A stretch of DNA of 6,944 nt from Candidatus Zymogenus sp. (lineage in GTDB: Bacteria; Desulfobacterota; Zymogenia; Zymogenales; Zymogenaceae). The notes under the pieces are model-generated. The model was not told the origin of the DNA. It searched no databases and saw nothing but the letters and a program-made list of their open reading frames with translations. A program made the translations under genes and the position numbers. The stretch covers positions 1 to 6,944 of the forward strand of contig JAUWME010000125.1 of assembly GCA_030613285.1 (NCBI GenBank), read 5' to 3'. Below are positions 1 to 6,291 of this stretch, piece after piece (position 1 is the stretch's first letter; each line of letters opens with the position of its first letter).

Positions 1-130
1 CCCTCAACTCTAATAATCACCACTCACCCCAATCTCCCTCCAGCACCCCCCAACAACCCCAGCAACCCGATAATCTCCTACTTAATATTACCCGACAGCC
101 CCGACAACTCTTTAACATTACCAGCAGCCC
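1..130 (-). other. Gene-free C-rich tract (G-rich on the cyclase sense strand)
   Basis: No coding frame, RNA gene or terminator is evident here. The plus strand has only seven G residues in 130 bases and nine runs of three or more C (1-3, 27-30, 36-38, 46-51, 57-60, 66-68, 91-93, 99-102, 128-131). The minus strand, which is the sense strand of the upstream cyclase gene, is therefore a G-run-rich 3' flank able in principle to form G-quadruplexes. No hairpin plus U-tract terminator was found after the cyclase stop codon, so its transcript may run into this tract. What lies left of position 1 is unknown. Confidence 0.6.
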
Positions 131-131
131 C
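69..131 (-). repeat. Imperfect tandem duplication just after the cyclase stop codon
   Basis: Read on the minus strand, two units follow each other directly: 131-103 (29 nt) and 102-69 (34 nt). Both begin GGGGCTG, both contain GGTAAT followed by TTAA, and both end in T-T/A-TC. The second unit carries small insertions. A third, weaker start (GGGTTGCTG, minus strand 68-60) continues the pattern. The first unit shares one base with the cyclase stop codon. The similarity was seen by eye, and its origin and function are unknown. Confidence 0.4.
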
Positions 132-2953
132 TACCTCTCCACTTCTTTCACCCTCTTATCTTTGTACATAGCCACATCAGCGGCCCTGACAAAGTCCTCG
201 ACGTTAAGATTGTCTGTAAGCAATTCAATCCCAAAACTAATTCCAATAGATTCGTCATCAAATCTCTTATTTACTGTATTTTTAATACGCTTTGCTACCT
301 TAAAGGCAACTTCCTTTTTTGCGTTGGGGAGGATCACGGCAAATTCATCTCCACCATAACGAAACGCTGAATCGATTTTTTTCCTTATGGTTTTTTTGAT
401 AATCCCCCCAATTTTCCTCAACACGTCATCTCCCTTCAGGTGTCCGTACCTGTCGTTATATTTTTTAAAGTTGTCAAGGTCCAAGATCATCAAGCATATG
501 GGGTAAGACATTCTCCTTGCCCTTACTAACTCCTCCTCAATCTTTTTGTAAAAATGTCGTTGGTTGTACAGTCCTGTGAGGCTGTCTGTGATGGAGAGAA
601 TCCAGAGATCTTCTTCTAACTTTTTTCGTTCTGTGATGTCCACAAGGAAGCCCATAATTGAGATCGGTTTCCCCTTCTCATTTTTGACGATACTGACCGA
701 AAGTTGAACATCTATAAAAGAATGGTCCTTTTTCTTGGCAACCAACTCCCCCACCCAGCTCTCCGTACTCCGCAGGTAATCTAATATCTCACTAATCTTG
801 CGCTCTTCTTGCCAAAACTCCATCAATGACATCCCCACGATATCAGAAACATCATCATACCCCGACATTTTAACGAAAGAGGGATTGGCATAAGTAATAA
901 TTCCATCAAGGTCTATAATAATGATTGCGCTGATGGAGGAATGCACGGCCCAATCCCTGATTCTGAGCGATTCCTCGACCCGTTTTCGCTCGGTGATGTC
1001 TCTCAACATACCCTGAAACCCAATTACTTTATTCTCTTTTTTGATGACATTGACATATCCCTCTACTGTCCTTTCTTTGCCATCTTTTCTTATGATATCG
1101 TAGGTCAGGTCTTTTATAGGTTCATTCGTTCGATACAGGTGATTATATGCCTCTAAAATTTCTTTTGCCATTTTGGGTTTCATATATTCCAAAAAGTTTA
1201 TCCCTATAAGCTCTTCACGATCAGTGCCTAAGAGCATCTCAAGAGCCCTGTTTACTGATTTAAGATTTCCTTTAACGTCTACAATAAAGGCGGCTTCAAT
1301 CGAGTTTTCAAATAAACCTCTCCATTTTTCCTCGCTCTCTCTGAGCGCCTCCTCGGCTTTCTTTCTTTTTGTAATGTCATTCAACGCTGTTATCCGGACT
1401 TGGCGATTCTGGAAATAAGCCATTCTCGCCTGTATTTCGGCGGGAAATGTCGTCCCGTCCTTGCGTAATGCCGTTATTTCATATTGTGCTTCATAGCCGG
1501 ATAACATTTTGTTCATTACTTCTTCACGGTCTTCAGGCGCAATCCATTCTGTTCCTTTTTTACCAACAGCTTCCGAAGCGGTATATCCAAACATCCTCTC
1601 CGCCGTTTGGTTTTGATCAATACAGACTCCTTTTTCTGAAACAAAGATTGCCTCAAAGGAGGCATCCGACAATGACTTAAAGCGCTCCTCACTATTGTAA
1701 AGTTTCTCCTCGGCCAGCTTTTGGTCGGTGATGTCCCTGATTGAACCAAGCATTCCGATAGCATTGCCGTCAGTGTCATGGATAATTGAATTATTCATCA
1801 ACGTGGGAAACACGCTCCCGTCACGGCGACAATTGAGGATTTCACCTTTGAACTTACCGGTTTCTGCAATTTCCCGATTAGCCGCCTCCACGGCAGGCAA
1901 CTGCTGGGCATTGTGAAAAATAGAAAGATGTTGTCCTGCCAATTCGTCAACACTATAACCGTGCATGGAAGCAATGGCATTATTGACAAACAATAGATTG
2001 CCTTCAAGATCAGTTGTCGCAATACCTTCACTGCTCTGCTCTATGGCCAAATTAAGAAATCGCAAAGTTTCCTCAGCCTGCTTTCGTTCCTCTATCTCAC
2101 CTTCCAACTTCTCGTTTGTCTCCGAAAGCTCCGCCGTCCGTTCCTTAACCTTCATTTCCAATTCGTCCCTCGCCCTTTTGAGTTCGGCTTCGGCACCCTT
2201 TCTTTCTGTGCTGTCTTCGGTAAACACAAAAACTGATTCGGGGGGGGTGGGCACCATGGTAACTGCCAAGAATCTTATCTTTTCGGTGGTCTGATAATGA
2301 TACTCGTAATTCTTCCTAATGATAATGCTTTTTGTGTAGCAGCGTAGAATGTCATCAACAATCTCCGGTTTATCAGAATATAAATCACGGGCCTTAATAT
2401 CAATAAGTTCAGATATCTTCCCGTCGGTGACCTCTAACGCAGCCTTATTATAATCCACCAAGATAAAGTCGTCCCCGGAGTATTGCCAGGTAAAGGATGG
2501 GAGAGGAAAGCCAGAAAACAAGGCTCGAAGCTTCTCACTGGAACGATGTATCTCTTCATGGGCCCGTTTTCTCTCAACGGCGTACCTTAACGTGCGGACA
2601 AGGTTGTTCGGCTTTACATCGACCTTGAAAAGATAGTCCTCAGCGCCCATTTTTAGCGCATTTACTGCGATCTCCTCATCGTCCAATGATGAGATTATCA
2701 CTACTGGAATATCTTTTGCTTTCTTTTTAAGTTTGGAAAATGTCTCCAGTCCGCTGGAATCGGGGAGCATGAGGTCTAATACGAAAATCGCAATAACCTC
2801 TTTGGCAACACAATCGCTACCCGCTTTAAGGGATTGAACGTGTATAAGATCAAATGAAGCATCTCTGGCGTCTTTGATTATCTCATGTACTAATTTGGCA
2901 TAGAATGGTTCGTCCTCAATAAGGAGAACCAACATGGGCTTTTTTTTCATCAC
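131..2953 (-). CDS. Response regulator with multiple PAS domains and a C-terminal GGDEF diguanylate cyclase domain
   Basis: This 940-residue cytosolic signalling protein is predicted to make cyclic di-GMP from two GTP. Residues 7-125 form a receiver domain with acidic pair E13/D14, phospho-acceptor D60 in VLDLMLPD, S88 and K110. A divergent PAS-like segment (about 141-250) is followed by a charged coiled coil (about 250-300). Four clearer PAS/PAC units end in DITxxK/R-type signatures near 407, 527, 652 and 772. The GGDEF domain (about 780-940) has DLDNFKKYND with metal ligand D825, and an intact GGDEF motif at 867-871. The inhibitory I-site position reads KKID (858-861) instead of RxxD, so product inhibition may be weak. 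There are no membrane segments, so the PAS domains would sense cytosolic cues. The partner kinase is not in the window. The start is uncertain: GTG at 2953, ATG at 2950 and ATG at 2935 are all in frame. The only SD-like AGGTG abuts the first two. Family is certain; ligand and output target are unknown. Confidence 0.95.
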   Translation of the reverse strand: MMKKKPMLVLLIEDEPFYAKLVHEIIKDARDASFDLIHVQSLKAGSDCVAKEVIAIFVLDLMLPDSSGLETFSKLKKKAKDIPVVIISSLDDEEIAVNALKMGAEDYLFKVDVKPNNLVRTLRYAVERKRAHEEIHRSSEKLRALFSGFPLPSFTWQYSGDDFILVDYNKAALEVTDGKISELIDIKARDLYSDKPEIVDDILRCYTKSIIIRKNYEYHYQTTEKIRFLAVTMVPTPPESVFVFTEDSTERKGAEAELKRARDELEMKVKERTAELSETNEKLEGEIEERKQAEETLRFLNLAIEQSSEGIATTDLEGNLLFVNNAIASMHGYSVDELAGQHLSIFHNAQQLPAVEAANREIAETGKFKGEILNCRRDGSVFPTLMNNSIIHDTDGNAIGMLGSIRDITDQKLAEEKLYNSEERFKSLSDASFEAIFVSEKGVCIDQNQTAERMFGYTASEAVGKKGTEWIAPEDREEVMNKMLSGYEAQYEITALRKDGTTFPAEIQARMAYFQNRQVRITALNDITKRKKAEEALRESEEKWRGLFENSIEAAFIVDVKGNLKSVNRALEMLLGTDREELIGINFLEYMKPKMAKEILEAYNHLYRTNEPIKDLTYDIIRKDGKERTVEGYVNVIKKENKVIGFQGMLRDITERKRVEESLRIRDWAVHSSISAIIIIDLDGIITYANPSFVKMSGYDDVSDIVGMSLMEFWQEERKISEILDYLRSTESWVGELVAKKKDHSFIDVQLSVSIVKNEKGKPISIMGFLVDITERKKLEEDLWILSITDSLTGLYNQRHFYKKIEEELVRARRMSYPICLMILDLDNFKKYNDRYGHLKGDDVLRKIGGIIKKTIRKKIDSAFRYGGDEFAVILPNAKKEVAFKVAKRIKNTVNKRFDDESIGISFGIELLTDNLNVEDFVRAADVAMYKDKRVKEVER

Positions 2954-2986
2954 CTAAATACTCAAAAAGTAAATTTGTATAAAAAA

Positions 2987-3038
2987 TTTCTATTTCAGTT
3001 ACATCGAATTACATTACAAAAAGCCATCGAAATAGAAA
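2987..3038 (-). repeat. Perfect 10-bp inverted repeat upstream of the cyclase gene
   Basis: The arms TTTCTATTTC (2987-2996) and GAAATAGAAA (3029-3038) are exact reverse complements separated by 32 bases. On the minus strand the downstream arm is followed by six T (2986-2981), so read-through RNA from pyrE could form a weak, AT-rich terminator-like hairpin with a large loop. The repeat also brackets the candidate cyclase -10 box, and one arm touches the CRP/FNR-like palindrome, so it could instead be a protein-binding site. The arms contain only two G/C pairs. Confidence 0.4.
3013..3018 (-). promoter_or_regulatory. Candidate -10 box of the cyclase promoter
   Basis: The minus strand reads TGTAAT here, a five-of-six match to TATAAT. 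It predicts a start site near 3004-3006 and a leader of about 55 nt. No recognisable -35 box lies 17 bp upstream (CACTTT), which is what an activator-dependent promoter would show. This assignment rests mainly on its spacing to the neighbouring palindrome. Confidence 0.35.
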
Positions 3039-3053
3039 GTGATAAAAATCACA
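3038..3053 (-). promoter_or_regulatory. CRP/FNR-family operator candidate
   Basis: On the minus strand the site reads TGTGATTTTTATCACT, matching the CRP consensus TGTGA-N6-TCACA at nine of ten defined positions. With flanks (TTGTGA left, TCACTT right) it also resembles the HcpR consensus TTGTGA-N6-TCACAA known from sulfate reducers. Its centre (3045.5) lies about 40 bp upstream of the start predicted by the TGTAAT box, the usual class II activator position. The site is in the gap between pyrE and the cyclase gene, so its likely target is the cyclase. Which CRP/FNR paralogue would bind cannot be told. Confidence 0.45.
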
Positions 3054-3104
3054 AAGACCTGATTTGGTAAAAGTAAATCTTACATTTAGAGAAACAACCT
3101 TTTG

Positions 3105-3779
3105 CTATTTATTATTACAGCTTGCAAACATACTAAGTTCAATAAAAACATCGTTAGATATCCCCAGCTTTTCTATCCCCACATTTCCAATATAATCGAT
3201 AATATCAAGAACAGTCACAAGAGAAAAGAACTGTACACCGCAACTCTCCTTAATAGTTTCGGAGTACATTTTCTCCTCATCGTCCCGCTCCATCCTGTCC
3301 ACAATAACAAAAATCCCAAAGACTTCGGCCTTCGTCTCTCCCTCAATGCGAGAGATAATATCTATCTTCGTCTTGCCGTCTGTTATGACATCATCAACAA
3401 CAAGCACGCTCCTTCTTTCCACCGCAAGATTTGTCCCGACAAAATCCCCTCCTTCACCGTGACCCTTTTTCTCTTTCCTGTCGTAGGCAAACCCCTTTAC
3501 AACACCAAATTTTTTATAGAGAGATGAAGCCACCGCTGATGCAAGAACGATTCCCTTATAAGCAGGTCCGAAAATCACGTCAAAGCTATCGAAGTCAATG
3601 TCCTCCTCGATTTTTTTAACCATCAAATTCGAAAGTTCAAATATCCCCCTACCGTCGGCCACATCGCCAAGGTTAATGAAATATGGCGATACCCTTCCAC
3701 TCTTTAGCTTGAACTCCCCAAAGCGGAGAGCGCCGTGCTCTAAAAGAATCTCGATTGTTCTCTTCTTTAACTCTTCCAT
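3105..3779 (-). CDS. pyrE: Orotate phosphoribosyltransferase
   Basis: PyrE converts orotate and PRPP to orotidine 5'-monophosphate and pyrophosphate, the fifth step of pyrimidine synthesis, as a cytosolic homodimer. The 224 residues include the N-terminal substrate segment KLKSGRVSPYF (24-34), GPAYKGI (71-77), and the flexible catalytic loop YDRKEKKGHGEGG (99-111) with R101, K102, K105 and H107 at the expected places. The PRPP-binding signature VLVVDDVITDGKT lies at 125-137. Length is close to the enterobacterial enzyme (about 213 residues), with a slightly longer C-terminus. The ATG at 3779 is preceded by AAGG (plus-strand 3784-3787) four bases away, and no better upstream start exists. No other pyrimidine gene is adjacent; the cyclase gene lies 151 bp downstream on the same strand and could receive read-through. 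No PyrR-type attenuator was recognised in the short leader. Confidence 0.95.
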   Translation of the reverse strand: MEELKKRTIEILLEHGALRFGEFKLKSGRVSPYFINLGDVADGRGIFELSNLMVKKIEEDIDFDSFDVIFGPAYKGIVLASAVASSLYKKFGVVKGFAYDRKEKKGHGEGGDFVGTNLAVERRSVLVVDDVITDGKTKIDIISRIEGETKAEVFGIFVIVDRMERDDEEKMYSETIKESCGVQFFSLVTVLDIIDYIGNVGIEKLGISNDVFIELSMFASCNNK

Positions 3780-3844
3780 AACACCTTACAACAATTGCAA
3801 TAATTGAAGAATGATTTTTAAATGGTATTCCCACCCTATTAATT

Positions 3845-3873
3845 ATTATATCATTATTTTACATTTTTTGCAA
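3845..3873 (-). promoter_or_regulatory. pyrE promoter (sigma70-like, extended -10)
   Basis: On the minus strand TTGCAA (3873-3868) and TATAAT (3850-3845) are separated by exactly 17 bp. TGA directly before the -10 box gives the extended -10 pattern TGnTATAAT. The predicted start is near 3838, leaving a leader of about 58 nt before the pyrE ATG. The -35 box matches only four of six consensus bases, but the perfect -10 and spacing make this a convincing promoter. Confidence 0.65.
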
Positions 3874-4073
3874 ACTTATTATCACGTTTTACAGTATTAC
3901 TCCAACAACTTTCCATCTTCTTCTACCCAATTTTCTATCGATAAATAACTATAGGTATGCGTTTAAATCATCGCTATAAATTATCTGGTATTTGAGAATA
4001 GTTCAAGAAGCTTTGTTTTTAAAGTACAAATAGGAATGTTCTAAAATTTTTAATATCTTTCCAAAACTTTTTC
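3874..4073. other. AT-rich intergenic stretch between divergent promoters
   Basis: These 200 bp separate the pyrE promoter from the acyl-CoA dehydrogenase promoter. The stretch is AT-rich and has no convincing coding frame with a ribosome binding site. I recognise no RNA gene, strong hairpin or repeat. It may carry upstream promoter elements for either gene, but nothing specific can be pointed to. Confidence 0.5.
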
Positions 4074-4106
4074 TTGACATATCCCATCGTCGGTGATAGA
4101 TATAAT
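4074..4106 (+). promoter_or_regulatory. Acyl-CoA dehydrogenase promoter (sigma70-like)
   Basis: A perfect -35 box TTGACA (4074-4079) is followed after 17 bp by TAGATA (4097-4102), and after 21 bp by a perfect TATAAT (4101-4106). The first pair has standard spacing with a weaker -10; the second has a perfect -10 with over-long spacing. Either choice puts the start at about 4109-4113, inside the left arm of the adjacent palindrome. The dehydrogenase ATG is about 285 nt further on, so the transcript would have a long leader. Confidence 0.65.
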
Positions 4107-4107
4107 A

Positions 4108-4135
4108 CATTCTGAATGAGGATTCATTCAGAATG
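4108..4135. promoter_or_regulatory. TetR-family (FadR-like) operator overlapping the start site
   Basis: CATTCTGAATGA (4108-4119) and TCATTCAGAATG (4124-4135) form a perfect 12-bp inverted repeat around GGAT. The core TGAATGA-GGAT-TCATTCA agrees with the published Bacillus subtilis FadR consensus TGAATGAnTAnTCATTCA except at one central base. FadR is a TetR-family repressor released from DNA by long-chain acyl-CoA. The palindrome sits right after the -10 region of a promoter driving an acyl-CoA dehydrogenase gene, as expected for repression by blocking initiation. The repressor gene is not in the window, so its identity is inferred. Confidence 0.7.
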
Positions 4136-4161
4136 CTATGAGAGGGCTGTCGTATATTTCT

Positions 4162-4265
4162 GGGGGGGTTGCTGAAATTGGGGAGGTGGGAGTTGGTGGA
4201 ACTACTGGGATTGGGTTGTTATGGTAGCAGGGGTTGATTGGTGGGGTTGGGTACAACGATGGGGG
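4162..4265 (+). other. G-run-rich leader segment (potential G-quadruplex)
   Basis: Within 104 nt there are nine runs of three or more G: 4162-4168, 4180-4183, 4188-4190, 4207-4209, 4213-4215, 4230-4233, 4243-4246, 4249-4251 and 4261-4265. Only six C occur in the whole segment. It lies on the sense strand between the promoter and the dehydrogenase gene, so the runs would be in the mRNA leader and on the non-template strand. The composition is unlike the AT-rich sequence on both sides. It matches no riboswitch family I recognise. A G-quadruplex or regulatory-RNA role is an inference from composition. Confidence 0.5.
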
Positions 4266-4305
4266 AGATTAAATATCACACAAATATCAAATCTGATTGA
4301 AATAT

Positions 4306-4382
4306 TTAATTCTAAAAGATAATTCTAAAAGTAATTTTAAAAGTTAATTGTAATAGCTAACAGTAATAGTTTAACAGTAACA
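4306..4382 (+). repeat. Degenerate 13-bp tandem repeat in the dehydrogenase leader
   Basis: Six successive units of 12-13 bp can be aligned: TTAATTCTAAAAG (4306-4318), ATAATTCTAAAAG (4319-4331), TAATTTTAAAAG (4332-4343), TTAATTGTAATAG (4344-4356), CTAACAGTAATAG (4357-4369) and TTTAACAGTAACA (4370-4382). Neighbouring units are more alike than distant ones, as expected for stepwise duplication and drift. The array ends directly at the AGGGAG ribosome binding site (4383-4388), so it supplies an unstructured, A/U-rich RNA that may favour ribosome loading. Its function is not known. Confidence 0.6.
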
Positions 4383-4394
4383 AGGGAGACGATT

Positions 4395-6251
4395 ATGGCA
4401 AACCCAATAGTTGATATGAGAGACGCACGCTTTGTCCTCTTCGAGCAGCTCGGAATCGATAAGCTCACAGAGAAAGACAAGTTCAAGGATCATTCCGCCG
4501 ATTTATTTAACATGGTCCTGGACGAAGCGGAAAAATTCGCAGTAAAAGAAATTTTACCCCACCTTGAAGAAAGCGACAAGGTAGGATCCACCTACAACCC
4601 CGAAACCTACGAGGTCACAACACCTCCAAGCTTTAAAAAAGCCATGGAAGCCTACAAAGAAGGTGGTTGGCTGGCAATGTCGGAAGACCCGGAATATGGC
4701 GGGCAGGGTTTTCCCTATTCTCTTTACATCGCAGTTACCGAGATTTTTATCGGCGCAAATTTTGCCTTCAACAGCTTTGCGGGCCTGACCCACGGTGCAG
4801 CAAGGATGATCGAGGTCTTCGGCGACGATGAACAAAAAAAGCTCTACCTCGAAAAGATGTATTACGGCGACTGGATGGGAACAATGTGCCTTACCGAACC
4901 CTGGGCCGGCTCCGACGTAGGGGCACTAAAAACAAAGGCTACAAAAAACGACGACGGCTCATATTCCATCGTCGGGACAAAAACCTTCATCACATGTGGC
5001 GATCACGACCTTTCAGACAACATCATCCACATGGTCCTTGCCAGAATTGATGGGGACCCACCGGGAACCAAGGGAATATCAATCTTCATCGTCCCAAAAG
5101 TTGTCCCGAACGAGGACGGCTCCCTGGGCGAAAATAACGATCTCTATTGCAGCGGCATCGAAGAAAAAATGGGAATCCACGGATCACCCACTGCAACGCT
5201 AAACTTCGGCGATAATGGAAAATGTGTCGGGTATCTTCTGGGTCAGCAGACCAAGGGAATGCGCATCATGTTTACCATGATGAACGAGGAAAGGCTCTTT
5301 GTGGGACTACAAGGTCTGGCAGCGAGTTCAGCGGCATACCTCCATGCAGTTCAGTACGCAAAAGAGCGCGTACAAGGGGCTCACTATACAAAGATGCAAG
5401 AAAAAGGCTCCCCCAGCGTTCCGATAATCCAACACCCGGACATCAGAAGAACACTCACTCGCATCAAAGCTTACGTCGATGGGATGCGCGGACTTTCATA
5501 CTACCTCGGTTACGCCATCGACTGCGTTGAGACTACAGAAGGTCAAGAAAAGGAGCGTTGGCAGGCACTTTTAGACATCCTCATACCTGTCTGCAAGGGA
5601 TACCAGACCGACATCGTGTGGGATCTCACGGGACAGGCCATTCAGGTCTACGGCGGATACGGATTTATCAAGGAATATCCTGTCGAGCAGTTCGCAAGAG
5701 ATTCAAAAATCGCGTCCCTCTACGAAGGAACAAACGGCATTCAGGCCATGGACTTTACCTTCAGAAAAACCCTCATGAACGGCATGGTCATGTTCGGCCA
5801 CTTCAAAGATGAGGTAGGAAAAGCCATCGCCGATGCAAAAAAGATTGATGCGCTAAAGGGCTATGCAGCAGAGGTTGAAAAAACACTTGGTGGACTCGAA
5901 GAGGCCTTCGCATTCCAGCAGGATTTGATGGGCAAGGGGAAGATGGGCCTCATCTTCGGAAATGCCTGCGGACTTATGGAAGTGATGGGCGACCTCGTGA
6001 TGGGATGGCAGCTCCTCTGGCAGTCGGTCATCGCCTACCCAAAACTCCAAGAACTGACCGGAGGCGCCACCGGCGACGATCTAAAGGCCAAAGTAAAAGA
6101 GAGCACCGAAGCAGCATTTTACGCCGGGAAACTCAGCGCCGCGGGGTATTTCCTCGGCAACCTCCTTGCCAGAACATCGGGCAAGATTGATGCATTAAAA
6201 ACCGAAGAAGACGGTTACCTCGAAATCGCCGACGAGAGCTTCTGCTCATAG
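4395..6251 (+). CDS. Long-form acyl-CoA dehydrogenase (FadE/DmdC-like)
   Basis: This FAD enzyme introduces an alpha,beta double bond into an acyl-CoA thioester and passes electrons to electron-transfer flavoprotein. At 618 residues it belongs to the roughly 600-residue branch, not the common 380-400-residue one. A short N-terminal family segment (about 1-35) precedes the helical N-domain (36-160). The middle beta domain has CLTEPWAGSDVG (165-176) and GTKTFITCGDHD (194-205). The C-terminal helical domain holds QVYGGYGF (417-424) and FARDSKI (433-439). SLYEGTNGIQ (441-450) supplies the likely catalytic base E444. An extra helical domain (about 470-618) resembles the C-terminal domain of acetyl-CoA-dehydrogenase-like proteins. 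There is no signal peptide, so it should be cytosolic. The ATG follows AGGGAG by six bases. Substrate cannot be read from sequence: medium/long fatty acyl-CoA, 3-methylthiopropionyl-CoA (DmdC) and other chains remain possible. The FadR-like operator upstream favours fatty acyl-CoA. It appears to be transcribed alone. Confidence 0.95.
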   Translation: MANPIVDMRDARFVLFEQLGIDKLTEKDKFKDHSADLFNMVLDEAEKFAVKEILPHLEESDKVGSTYNPETYEVTTPPSFKKAMEAYKEGGWLAMSEDPEYGGQGFPYSLYIAVTEIFIGANFAFNSFAGLTHGAARMIEVFGDDEQKKLYLEKMYYGDWMGTMCLTEPWAGSDVGALKTKATKNDDGSYSIVGTKTFITCGDHDLSDNIIHMVLARIDGDPPGTKGISIFIVPKVVPNEDGSLGENNDLYCSGIEEKMGIHGSPTATLNFGDNGKCVGYLLGQQTKGMRIMFTMMNEERLFVGLQGLAASSAAYLHAVQYAKERVQGAHYTKMQEKGSPSVPIIQHPDIRRTLTRIKAYVDGMRGLSYYLGYAIDCVETTEGQEKERWQALLDILIPVCKGYQTDIVWDLTGQAIQVYGGYGFIKEYPVEQFARDSKIASLYEGTNGIQAMDFTFRKTLMNGMVMFGHFKDEVGKAIADAKKIDALKGYAAEVEKTLGGLEEAFAFQQDLMGKGKMGLIFGNACGLMEVMGDLVMGWQLLWQSVIAYPKLQELTGGATGDDLKAKVKESTEAAFYAGKLSAAGYFLGNLLARTSGKIDALKTEEDGYLEIADESFCS

Positions 6252-6291
6252 CACCGGCGAGTGTGTTGCTGCCAAATTGATTTCAGAAACA

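Noticed and set aside
600..1740. Recurring plus-strand GTGATGTC-like words, considered as a DNA repeat
   Set aside because: They encode the repeated DITxRK ends of successive PAS/PAC units on the minus strand and are explained by the protein.
1516..2294. Several open frames of 62-109 codons on both strands within the cyclase gene
   Set aside because: The cyclase frame shows continuous PAS signatures through this region, so the others are chance openings and do not indicate frameshifts.
3102..3527. 141-codon open frame on the plus strand opposite pyrE
   Set aside because: It lies wholly antisense to a clear pyrE gene, has no ribosome binding site and resembles no protein family I know.
4138..4227. 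29-codon open frame (ATG to TAG) in the G-rich leader, encoding a Gly-rich peptide
   Set aside because: It has no Shine-Dalgarno sequence, begins just after the operator, and its Gly/Val-rich content follows directly from the G-rich composition.
1..4265. Oppositely oriented G-rich tracts around the cyclase-pyrE block, considered as ends of a mobile element
   Set aside because: There is no transposase or integrase gene, no extended inverted repeat and no target duplication, and pyrE is a core gene.
4297..4325. TTGAAA followed at 17 bp by TAATTC as a second promoter nearer the dehydrogenase
   Set aside because: The -10 matches only two of six consensus bases, and the A/T-rich repeat array offers many chance matches.
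5222..5812. Open frames of 84 and 102 codons overlapping the dehydrogenase gene in another frame
   Set aside because: They lie inside a well-supported gene on the same strand and their Arg/His-rich translations look like out-of-frame artefacts.
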